Numbered from the stretch's first letter, positions 1 through 5,935 are shown. The stretch: DNA of 6,630 nt from an uncultured Alcaligenaceae bacterium (GCA_937897265.1 CALCPT010000623.1:1-6630); one strand, 5' to 3'. Numbers and translations: made by a program. The notes: generated from the letters alone by a model not told the origin.

Positions 1-240
1 GCGCGGGTGCGGTGGTGCTGGAGGCGGGCGAGGTTCTGGCCTTTGGCGTGCCACGGGTGCTGACTTATGGGGTCAGCGACGCGGACGCCTTTGCCGTGGC
101 GGAGAAGGTGCAGCTGCCGGTGGTGGCGTTGCGGTACACAGAGCACGCGCCCGCGGTGGCCCAGCTGTCGCGCGCCATGGCGCCGCAGATGCAGCAGGTG
201 ATGGGGCAGCCCTTCGTCGTTGAGAATCGTCCCGGCGCTG
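1..240. other. GC-rich, compositionally foreign left-end segment with possible ATP-grasp remnant
   Basis: By hand count this segment is about 70% G+C, while 301-420 is about 43%. Third codon positions are almost all G or C until about position 220, then become mixed. The encoded peptide up to about position 152 reads EAGEVLAFGVP, then SDADAFAVAEKV and LPVVALRY. That layout resembles the opening of the ATP-grasp domain of NDP-forming acyl-CoA synthetases: an EAxxLLxxYGIP start, a spacer, SxxEAxxAAExxGYPVVLK. The match is from memory of the family and is tentative. Bug homology begins at about 153-160, before the composition changes. This points to a recombination or fusion junction, or a join made during assembly. 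Confidence 0.5.
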
Positions 241-998
241 AAGGGTTGATTGGTGTGGATGCGGCAGTCAAAGCGGCGCCCGATGGCTACACCTTAGTGC
301 TGGGTTCGAGCACAACGCTGGCAGCGAATTTTCATTTACGTAAGACATTACCGTTTCATCCTGTGAAAGATCTCGCGCCTGTATCGATGGCGTTTCAAGG
401 ATTTTTCAATATTTTGGTAATCAACCCAGCGGTTCCTGCAAAGAACCTAAAAGAATTTATTGCCTTGGCGAAGTCGCAACCTGGCAAGTTCGATTATGGT
501 ACCGCCACAAGTGGTTCAAAGATTTGTGTTGAGACCTTCAAAGCGATGGCAGGTGTTGACTTGCAAATGGTGAATTACAAAAGTTCACCTCAGGCGCTTA
601 ATGATTTGATGGGCGGGCAATTGCAACTGATTTGTGAGCCGGTGGCTACTGCGATGCCAAATATCCTTGCGGGTCGCTTGCGCTCAATTGGTGTCACGAG
701 CGCTACACCGCATCCGGCTGCCCCCAACTTGCCAACTGTGGCGCAAGAAGGGCTTCCTGGGTTTGAGTACTCTGCTTGGGTGGCTGTGTTTGCTCCAGCC
801 CAGACCCCAGCGGCTGTCATCGGGCGACTCGAAAAAGAAATTGCTTGGGTGTTAAATGATCCCGAGACCATTAAAAAGGTACAGGCAGCCGGTGTTGAAC
901 CGATGCCGGGTGATGCAAAAGCGTTGGCGAAATTATTGAACACTGAATTAGAGCGCGCTGGCAACGTGGTGAAGGCTGCAAAAATTCAGCCCGAGTAG
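3..998 (+). CDS. Bug-family (TctC-like) solute-binding protein, N-terminus replaced and open at the left edge
   Basis: This is a tripartite tricarboxylate transporter substrate-binding protein of the Bug family, normally a periplasmic receptor for small carboxylates. Counting from the first GTG at position 12, Bug signatures run from about residue 51 to the end: SRAMAPQM, QPFVVENRPGA (67-76), AAPDGYTL (88-95), DYGTATSGS (161-169), the NYKSSPQALNDLMGGQ segment (188-203) and GLPGFEYSAW (248-257). The C-terminus is complete. The expected signal peptide and first strand (YPxKPVRxxVPFPPGG) are absent. In their place are ~48 residues that are not Bug-like and faintly resemble an ATP-grasp domain. 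The frame stays open to the window edge, so GTG 12 need not be the start. Without a leader the product would probably stay in the cytoplasm and be non-functional as a receptor, unless more lies upstream. It may be a decayed or fused gene, or an assembly chimera. The family call is secure; gene integrity is not. The next gene starts 101 bases downstream. Confidence 0.8.
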   Translation, partial: AGAVVLEAGEVLAFGVPRVLTYGVSDADAFAVAEKVQLPVVALRYTEHAPAVAQLSRAMAPQMQQVMGQPFVVENRPGAEGLIGVDAAVKAAPDGYTLVLGSSTTLAANFHLRKTLPFHPVKDLAPVSMAFQGFFNILVINPAVPAKNLKEFIALAKSQPGKFDYGTATSGSKICVETFKAMAGVDLQMVNYKSSPQALNDLMGGQLQLICEPVATAMPNILAGRLRSIGVTSATPHPAAPNLPTVAQEGLPGFEYSAWVAVFAPAQTPAAVIGRLEKEIAWVLNDPETIKKVQAAGVEPMPGDAKALAKLLNTELERAGNVVKAAKIQPE

Positions 999-1099
999 TG
1001 CAACCCAACAGGGATCGCGGTCTGAATCAGCAGGTGCCGAGCGGCTCTGAGACGAGCGAGCTGACGACTCGGTTGAAGGTTTGAGAAAAAAGGACGGTT

Positions 1100-1762
1100 A
1101 TGGCAGGCTCACAAAAAATTTACTTGATCCACGCCGGCGATGTCTCGATGAAGCCGGCGCTGGCAAGTTTTGCAACGTTATGGCCCGAGGCGCGAGTGAT
1201 GAATCTTTTAGAGGATTCTCTTGTTCAAGACGTACGCGACGCTGGGCGCTTGCCCGATTCGATTCCGCAGCGGTTTGATTTGCTCGGGCAGTATTGTGTC
1301 GCGGCTGAGGCAACGGCTATCTTGTTTACCTGTTCGGCGTTTGGCGCCACCATCGAGGCTTTGAAGCTGAAGCATTCGATTCCGATCCTGACGCCCAACG
1401 AGGCCTTGTTCGAAGAGGTGATCGAGCGAGGTGGCAAGGTCGCCTTACTCACAACCTTTGGGCCGTCTATTCCGGCGCTGACAGAAGAGTTAAGCGAAAT
1501 GTTAGCGCTGCGTAGTGCCACGCTTGACGTTGATGCGATGCTTGTCGAAGGTGCGTTTGATGCCTTGCTTGCCGGTAACCACGCTAAGCACGATCAAATC
1601 ATTGCCGATAAAGTGGCGACACTGAAGGGTTACAACACGATTGTGTTCGGCCAGTTTTCAATGGCTTCTGCCTCAGCGCAAGCGCAAAAGTTATCATCAG
1701 TGCCGGTGTTAACGACGCCCGATTGTGCGGTACGTAAACTAAAAAAATTGCTTCAAGGATAA
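1100..1762 (+). CDS. Aspartate/glutamate racemase-family protein (hydantoin racemase/arylmalonate decarboxylase-like)
   Basis: This 220-residue protein has the size and layout of the Asp/Glu racemase superfamily, whose members racemise, isomerise or decarboxylate small acids through an enolate-like intermediate using one or two cysteines. Visible landmarks are the opening strand IYLIHAGD (7-14), the first-half cysteine loop ILFTCSAFGATIEAL (74-88, Cys78) and the substrate-pocket strand SIPILTPNEALFEE (93-106). The second-half strand IVFGQFSMASA lies at 181-191. In classic two-cysteine racemases this second loop carries a Cys; here the position appears to be Gln185, as in an AQxSMA-type subgroup. 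Single-cysteine chemistry is therefore more likely than a symmetrical two-base racemase. It is cytoplasmic, with no leader. The ATG follows an AAAAAGGA ribosome site. It is the first gene of a tight cluster, with four bases between its stop and the crotonase start. Substrate is unknown; a regulatory or decarboxylase role is possible. Confidence 0.8.
   Translation: MAGSQKIYLIHAGDVSMKPALASFATLWPEARVMNLLEDSLVQDVRDAGRLPDSIPQRFDLLGQYCVAAEATAILFTCSAFGATIEALKLKHSIPILTPNEALFEEVIERGGKVALLTTFGPSIPALTEELSEMLALRSATLDVDAMLVEGAFDALLAGNHAKHDQIIADKVATLKGYNTIVFGQFSMASASAQAQKLSSVPVLTTPDCAVRKLKKLLQG
1755..1759 (+). promoter_or_regulatory. Ribosome binding site inside the end of the racemase-family gene
   Basis: AAGGA lies seven bases before the crotonase ATG at 1767, within the last codons of the upstream gene, whose stop is TAA at 1760-1762. 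This placement supports the ATG choice and suggests translational coupling of the two genes. Confidence 0.6.
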
Positions 1763-1766
1763 CGAC

Positions 1767-2576
1767 ATGGTCTACGACGACTTTCAATTTTTAAAATTTG
1801 ATCGACCCGATGAAGGCGTACTGTTGATTACGCTGAATCGGCCTGAGGTCATGAATGCGACGAACGCGCGCTTGCACTGGGAGCTCACTAAGATTTGGGA
1901 CGTAGTGCAAAACGATCCGTTGACACGAGTCGCAGTTGTGACTGGTGCCGGTGATCGTGCGTTTTCGGCGGGCGGTGATCTGGCCTGGGTTGAGACTATG
2001 GTGGGTAACCCCGAGCAAATCGCGATCGTTAAGCAAGAGGCTGCCGATGTGGTCTACAACATGTTGGCGTGCGATAAGCCGATTATTTCGGCGATCAACG
2101 GTATGGCGGTGGGCGCTGGCTTGGCTGTTGCCTTGCTTGCTGATATCAGCATCATTTCTGAAAAGGCAAAGTTCACCGACGGTCACGTCAAGCTCGGTGT
2201 GGCCGCAGGCGATCATGCCGCCATCATCTGGCCCTTGCTGTGTGGAATGGCCAAGGCGAAATATTATTTAATGACGGCTGATTTTATCGATGGCAAAGAA
2301 GCTGAACGGATCGGCTTAGTGACCTTTTGCGTACCGCACGATGAGTTGATGCCCAAAGCCTTGGCGATTGCAAAAAAACTGTCAGTCGGTAGTCAGACCG
2401 CCATTCAGAATACAAAAAAATCGTTGAACAACTGGATGCGGATGGCAGGGCCGATTTTTGACAATTCGCTGAGCCTAGAGATGTTTGGCTTTTTAGGGGC
2501 CGACGCACGAGAGGGCTTAGACGCGGTTAAGAACAAACGCGCTCCGAATTTTCCGTCGGCGCAGCCTAAGTTATAA
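1767..2576 (+). CDS. Enoyl-CoA hydratase/isomerase (crotonase) family protein with non-canonical active site
   Basis: This 269-residue protein is a full-length crotonase-fold enzyme acting on an acyl-CoA thioester in the cytoplasm. The N-terminal ITLNRPEVMNATN (21-33) is typical. The two oxyanion-hole elements are visible: AFSAGGDL (65-72) and INGMAVGAGLAVALLADI (110-127). The two catalytic glutamates of classic enoyl-CoA hydratase (rat Glu144 and Glu164) are missing. By eye alignment Ala120 takes the first place and His140, in FTDGHVKLGVAAGDHAAIIWP, takes the second. Asp149 in AAGDH is a candidate acid/base. The DxHVxxGxxAGD pattern recurs in a large uncharacterised crotonase subgroup, so this looks like a real subfamily trait and not decay. 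The reaction could be isomerisation, hydrolysis, decarboxylation or another non-hydratase step. It is the second gene of the cluster; 40 bases separate it from the oxidoreductase. Family call firm, reaction unknown. Confidence 0.88.
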   Translation: MVYDDFQFLKFDRPDEGVLLITLNRPEVMNATNARLHWELTKIWDVVQNDPLTRVAVVTGAGDRAFSAGGDLAWVETMVGNPEQIAIVKQEAADVVYNMLACDKPIISAINGMAVGAGLAVALLADISIISEKAKFTDGHVKLGVAAGDHAAIIWPLLCGMAKAKYYLMTADFIDGKEAERIGLVTFCVPHDELMPKALAIAKKLSVGSQTAIQNTKKSLNNWMRMAGPIFDNSLSLEMFGFLGADAREGLDAVKNKRAPNFPSAQPKL

Positions 2577-2616
2577 GATCACAGATTTCAGACAAGCAAC
2601 GACCTAAGGAAAAAAG

Positions 2617-3597
2617 ATGAAAGCAGCATGGTACGAAAAGAATGGTGAAGCCCGTGAGGTACTCGTGCTTGGCGAGATGCCAACGCCCGAGGTCGGTGCA
2701 GGTGAGGTACGCGTCAAAATCAGCGTGTCGGGTGTCAACCCCTCAGATGTGAAATCGCGCCGTGGTCGCGCGTTGACTGCACCGCGAATTATTCCACACA
2801 GTGATGCTGGCGGGGTGATTGATGCTGTCGGTGCCGGAGTCTCTGCCAGCCGAATTGGGCAACGCGTGTGGACCTGGAACGGGCAGTTTGGGCGCCCCTT
2901 TGGTACCTGTGCTCAGTACATCGTATTACCCGAGGCGCAAGCCGTTGCTTTGCCAGATAACACCAGTTTTGATGCTGCCGCTTGTATGGGGATCCCAGGT
3001 CTGACGGCCTTTGAGGCGGTGCGTCGTTGTGGTGACCTGACAGGTAAAACGGTCTTGGTCATTGCTGCGGCTGCTGCAGTTGGCCACTATGCGGCACAAA
3101 TGGCCGTACTCAAGGGTGCGCGAGTGATTGGTACCGTGAGTTCTGATGTTAAGGCCGCACACGCGCGTGCGGTCGGCGTGGCTGAAACCATCAATTACAA
3201 AACAGAGAACGTTGCCGAACGCGTCAAAGCACTGACGGGTGGTCGCGGTGTTGACGCCATTATTGATATGGATTTTTCAACCACGACTGATCTCGTTCGC
3301 CAAGGTGCGCTCGCACCGCACGGCACAGTGGCTTGCTATGGCTCAAACGAATACACGGATCCGCTGATTCCGTTTCGCGTGTGTTTGTTTAATACGCTGA
3401 GTTTTCAATTCTTCTTGGTGTACGACTTAACGCCTAGCGAGCGCACGTTTGCGTTGAAAGAGCTAAACGCTTTATTGGCGTCTGGCAAGTTGGTACACGC
3501 GATTGGCGCACGCTATCCGTTGTCAGACATTGTTGCAGCCCACGAGGCTGTTGAGCAAGGCAAAGTCATGGGCAATGCAGTGATTGATATTGTCTAG
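2617..3597 (+). CDS. Zinc-independent MDR-family NADPH:quinone reductase/alcohol dehydrogenase-like oxidoreductase
   Basis: This 326-residue protein matches the zeta-crystallin/quinone oxidoreductase branch of the medium-chain dehydrogenase/reductase superfamily, cytoplasmic NAD(P)H-dependent enzymes that reduce quinones or activated alkenes. The GroES-like domain covers about residues 1-130: MKAAWYEKNG start, GEVRVKISVSGVNPSDVK (29-46), PHSDAGGVIDAVGAGV (60-75). The cofactor domain follows (about 130-270) with GIPGLTAFEA (125-134), TGKTVLVI and AAVGHYAAQMA (153-163). The C-terminus LSDIVAAHEAVEQGKVMGNAVI (302-323) is typical. The catalytic zinc ligands and the structural-zinc cysteine cluster of alcohol dehydrogenases are absent. 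The nucleotide-binding loop, usually GAxGAVG or AxGGVG, reads AAAAAVG here. Start ATG is supported by a TAAGGA site at 2605-2610. It is the last gene of the cluster and is followed by a strong terminator. It may reduce an enoyl or quinone intermediate from the crotonase route; the substrate is unknown. Confidence 0.87.
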   Translation: MKAAWYEKNGEAREVLVLGEMPTPEVGAGEVRVKISVSGVNPSDVKSRRGRALTAPRIIPHSDAGGVIDAVGAGVSASRIGQRVWTWNGQFGRPFGTCAQYIVLPEAQAVALPDNTSFDAAACMGIPGLTAFEAVRRCGDLTGKTVLVIAAAAAVGHYAAQMAVLKGARVIGTVSSDVKAAHARAVGVAETINYKTENVAERVKALTGGRGVDAIIDMDFSTTTDLVRQGALAPHGTVACYGSNEYTDPLIPFRVCLFNTLSFQFFLVYDLTPSERTFALKELNALLASGKLVHAIGARYPLSDIVAAHEAVEQGKVMGNAVIDIV

Positions 3598-3619
3598 GCC
3601 TTCGCAACAGTGGTCTTGG

Positions 3620-3640
3620 CTGTCGCGATCGCGCTGACAG
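3620..3640 (+). repeat. Small imperfect hairpin upstream of the terminator
   Basis: CTGTC (3620-3624) pairs with GACAG (3636-3640) around a loop that includes the palindrome GCGATCGC. It lies between the oxidoreductase stop and the main terminator and has no T run. It might protect the transcript 3' end, but nothing in the sequence proves a role. Confidence 0.3.
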
Positions 3641-3664
3641 TTACGGTCGATATAAGGTTGGTTT

Positions 3665-3690
3665 AACGGGCACTTCGAGTGCCCGTTTTC
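3665..3690 (+). terminator. Rho-independent terminator after the racemase-crotonase-oxidoreductase cluster
   Basis: Arms AACGGGCACT (3665-3674) and AGTGCCCGTT (3678-3687) form a perfect 10-bp GC-rich stem with loop TCG, and the last stem T runs into further T residues (3686-3689). It lies about 70 bases past the oxidoreductase stop. On the minus strand the stem is followed by AAAC and not a T run, so it mainly serves the rightward cluster, though it also sits just past the end of the convergent Bug gene. Confidence 0.88.
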
Positions 3691-3709
3691 TGTTGTACGG
3701 CTGTGAAAT

Positions 3710-4702
3710 TTACTGCTTGGTTGAAATCCCGGCTTTCTTGATGACATCGCCCCAGCGAGCATAGTCTTTGAGGTAAAACGCCTCAAACTCTGCAGGGGTG
3801 CCGGGCATCACGATCGCGCCACCATCTTCAAGTTTTTTCTGCAACTCAGGCACTGCCAAGGTTTTGTTCATGGCAGCATTGACTTTGTCGATGATGGCCT
3901 TCGGGGTGCCAGCGGGCGCCATCAAGCCGTACCAGACCGAAGCAACCATGCTGGGGTAGCCAAGCTCTGTAAACGTTGGCAGGTCTGAGAGTAGGCTGTT
4001 ACGCGCGACGCTGACGGCCGCGATTGGGCGAAGCTTGCCGCTTTTAATATGTGGCAATAACGCGGGGATTCCGTCAAACATCATATCGACTTGTCCACTG
4101 GCAACATCGACCACGGCAGGGGCTGAGCCTTTGTAAGGCACATGCACCATGTTGACCTTGGTTTCTGTTTTAAACAGCTCGCCAGACAGATGTGGCGCGC
4201 TGCCTGTGCCGGCTGAAGCAAAACTGAGCTGCTTGCCCTGCGCCAAGGCGATCAACTCTTTGACAGATTGAACCGGCAATTGCGCATTGACCGCCAAAAT
4301 GATCGGAAACTCGGCGATGGCGCCAATAGAGACCAGATCTTTAAAAGGGGCGTAGGTTAGGTTTTCGTAGAAATGCGGGCCAATGCCGTGCGTGGAAATG
4401 CCCGATTGCAGCAACGTATAGCCATCGGGCGCGGCGCGCGCCACCAACGCACTGGCGATCGTGCCATTTGCGCCAGCTTTGTTCTCGACCAGAATCGTAG
4501 TCCCTAATTCTTTACCAAAGCGCTCAGACAGGGTGCGTGCCACAAAGTCAGAGGCACCGCCCGGCGGTACGGTAATGATCAGACGCACCGGTTTGTCGGG
4601 GTAGTTCGCCGTCGCGGCGGTTGTTTGCGAAATACTATTCGCACTGAGCAAGACAGAAAAAAGACCGAATAGGGGGGCCAACCAGTATGTTGAGCGAAGC
4701 AT
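3710..4702 (-). CDS. Bug-family tripartite tricarboxylate transporter substrate-binding protein
   Basis: This is a complete 330-residue Bug (TctC) protein, a periplasmic receptor that captures small carboxylates or related metabolites, classically for TctAB-type carriers. It opens with a Sec signal peptide: MLRSTYW, then hydrophobic LAPLFGLFSVLLSA (8-21), with cleavage before the mature start near ANYPDKPVRLI (32-42). Family signatures follow in order: VPPGGASDF (45-53), VENKAGANGT (72-81), APDGYTLL (91-98), SAGTGSAPHLSGELF (163-177), VPYKGSAPAVVDVASGQVD (188-206), GKLRPIAAV (222-230) and GLMAPAGTP (259-267). The frame is open further upstream, but those residues do not look coding, while ATG 4702 gives a normal leader and has a TAAGG ribosome site. 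No TctA/TctB genes are nearby, as is common for this expanded family, so ligand and partner are unknown. It is divergent from the NMT1-like gene and convergent with the catabolic cluster. Confidence 0.92.
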   Translation of the reverse strand: MLRSTYWLAPLFGLFSVLLSANSISQTTAATANYPDKPVRLIITVPPGGASDFVARTLSERFGKELGTTILVENKAGANGTIASALVARAAPDGYTLLQSGISTHGIGPHFYENLTYAPFKDLVSIGAIAEFPIILAVNAQLPVQSVKELIALAQGKQLSFASAGTGSAPHLSGELFKTETKVNMVHVPYKGSAPAVVDVASGQVDMMFDGIPALLPHIKSGKLRPIAAVSVARNSLLSDLPTFTELGYPSMVASVWYGLMAPAGTPKAIIDKVNAAMNKTLAVPELQKKLEDGGAIVMPGTPAEFEAFYLKDYARWGDVIKKAGISTKQ

Positions 4703-4961
4703 CGAGAGCCTTACTTGTAGAGTAAAAAACGTGAAAGTGATTATGCAACAGATTGGCATGCAATAAATGTGCCAGACCTGATCCCCGTTGCATGAGCGGC
4801 CTGGCCTTCGGTGAGTCTGGTTGCAATGTTGTCGGTTGTGTCGCGAGGCTTGCAACGGCACGTTGGCCACTCAGCAAGACAGAGATCAGGACACAGCCCG
4901 AGACAGGGCGCGAGGCCGACCTGCTCTAGAATAAGGAAAAGTAATCTATCTAGGGCTCACC
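4703..4961. promoter_or_regulatory. Divergent promoter/operator region with repeated TTGCA cores
   Basis: This 259-base gap separates the leftward Bug gene from the rightward NMT1-like gene and must hold promoters for both. It contains TGCAA at 4744-4748 and 4759-4763, TTGCA at 4788-4792, and TTGCAA at 4821-4826 and 4850-4855. GTTGCAT (4787-4793) and ATGCAAC (4743-4749) are an exact inverted pair. Rightward, TAGAAT (4927-4932) matches five of six bases of the -10 consensus but has no good -35. Leftward, TTGCAT is followed after about 17 bases only by a weak -10. CTAGA (4926-4930) and TCTAG (4949-4953) flank the leader of the NMT1-like gene. Regulator binding is plausible but unproven. I see no gene here. 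Confidence 0.4.
4709..4713 (-). promoter_or_regulatory. Ribosome binding site deciding the Bug start
   Basis: On the minus strand TAAGG lies six bases before ATG 4702. With the signal peptide that begins there, it favours this start over the in-frame ATG at 4870, which would put 56 unrelated residues ahead of the leader. Confidence 0.55.
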
Positions 4962-5888
4962 TTGAACATCAAACTTGCAGAAAACTTTCGCGCTGTGTTT
5001 TACGCGCCTTTTTACGCGACCCATGCTTTAGGGTTGTTTGCCGAGCAGGGCGTATCGATCACCTTGTTGGATTCTCCCTCGCCTGGGGCGGGGATTGCCG
5101 AGTTAGCCAAGGGCAATATTGATGTTATGTGGGGCGGGCCGTTGCGGGTCATTAAAGAGCGCGATGAGTTTCAGCGCACCGAGGGCTCGCTTGTGGCGTT
5201 TTGTGAAGTTGCGGCGAAAGACCCGTTTTTTTTGCTCAGATGCCGGCCAGCTGCAAGCAACAAATCGAGCTCACAAGGGAGTCCTTTTTCGCTTAAGGAT
5301 TTGCCCGGTCTGCGTTTCGCTTCGGTGTCTGAGGTGCCGACTCCGTGGCTGTGTTTGCAGCAAGATTTGCGCGAGGTGGGTGTCGACCCGGCTCAGCTCA
5401 ATCGGGTCGCAGACCGCAGCATGCAAGAGAATCTTGACGCCCTGCTACGAGGCGAGCTTGATGTGATTCAGGTCTTTGAGCCTTATGTCTCGTTAGCCTT
5501 GGCGAATGCAAACCTTGAGGTCATGCACGCTGCCAGCCAACGCGGCTACACCGCGTACACCACTTTTATTTCAACCTTTGAGGGCATGCAGCGCAATCAT
5601 GCTGGTTTTGAGGCGATGATTGCAGCGATTGAGCAGTTTAGGCCTTGGTTGGCTGAGCACGGGCCCGCTGAGCTAGCACGGGTCGTGAAATCGTTTTATC
5701 CGCAGGTCAGCCTCGAGATCTTGACGGCATGCCTCACGCGCTACCACGCTGCCGAACTCTGGACCTGTCGGCGCGCTATCTCACGGCAGGGCTTTGCGCG
5801 TCTGGCCGACAGTATGCTCGATTCTGGCTACATCGAGCGGGCCGCACGCTACGAAGATTGTGTGGCAGCAAGCGCCTACGAAGGCTAA
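4962..5888 (+). CDS. NMT1/THI5-like domain protein, leaderless periplasmic-binding fold
   Basis: This 308-residue protein has the periplasmic-binding-protein type II fold of the NMT1/THI5-like (SsuA/ThiY) group. Its start KLAENFRAVFYAPFYATHALGLF (4-26) matches the family's first strand and helix, followed by EQGVSITLLDSPSPG (28-42), AELAKGNIDVMWGGP (46-60), DLPGLRFASVSE (113-124) and GELDVIQVFEPY (164-175). There is no signal peptide: the conserved domain begins at residue 4. ABC-transporter receptors of this fold normally carry one, so the product is probably cytoplasmic, perhaps a ligand sensor or an enzyme, as in yeast THI5. No ABC permease or ATPase is adjacent, and the THI5 CCCFC motif is not seen. 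The start is TTG; there is no upstream in-frame ATG or GTG before a stop at 4932, and a weak AGGG lies at 4952-4955. A serine-rich stretch at 100-110 looks like a small insertion. Transport of a thiamine precursor, nitrate, sulfonate or aromatic acid cannot be distinguished. Confidence 0.8.
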   Translation: MNIKLAENFRAVFYAPFYATHALGLFAEQGVSITLLDSPSPGAGIAELAKGNIDVMWGGPLRVIKERDEFQRTEGSLVAFCEVAAKDPFFLLRCRPAASNKSSSQGSPFSLKDLPGLRFASVSEVPTPWLCLQQDLREVGVDPAQLNRVADRSMQENLDALLRGELDVIQVFEPYVSLALANANLEVMHAASQRGYTAYTTFISTFEGMQRNHAGFEAMIAAIEQFRPWLAEHGPAELARVVKSFYPQVSLEILTACLTRYHAAELWTCRRAISRQGFARLADSMLDSGYIERAARYEDCVAASAYEG

Positions 5889-5905
5889 AGCGAGCCGAGC
5901 TTGAA

Positions 5906-5935
5906 GAGTCGGTACAAGCCTTAGCTTGCCGACTC
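5906..5935. terminator. Hairpin between convergent genes, possible bidirectional terminator
   Basis: GAGTCGG (5906-5912) pairs with CCGACTC (5929-5935), and CAAGC (5915-5919) with GCTTG (5924-5928). This gives 12 pairs with a two-base TA bulge and loop CTTA. It starts 17 bases after the NMT1-like stop and lies about 40 bases past the stop of the convergent glutamate synthase-family gene. No proper T run follows on either strand, so termination may be weak or factor-aided. Confidence 0.5.

Noticed and set aside
590..964. Minus-strand open frame opposite the first Bug gene
   Set aside because: It is antisense to well-conserved Bug sequence; composition and residues look non-coding.
1037..1072. 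CCGAG/CTCGG inverted repeat between the first Bug gene and the racemase-family gene
   Set aside because: Only five pairs close a long, poorly paired loop and there is no T run, so a terminator call is not supported.
1791..2216. Minus-strand open frame opposite the crotonase gene
   Set aside because: It is antisense to a clear crotonase with conserved motifs, has no recognisable domain, and is best explained as a shadow frame.
3625..3632. GCGATCGC palindrome as a possible HIP1-type or attachment site
   Set aside because: It is a single 8-base palindrome, and the related GATCGCG string elsewhere is easily explained by chance.
4703..4870. N-terminal extension of the minus-strand Bug gene to an ATG at 4870
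   Set aside because: The extra 56 residues do not look like a leader or a domain, and ATG 4702 has a ribosome site followed by a normal signal peptide.
4811..5122. Plus-strand frame spanning the divergent intergenic region into the NMT1-like gene
   Set aside because: It overlaps the conserved start of the NMT1-like protein in another frame, and its Arg/Ser/Cys-rich product looks random.
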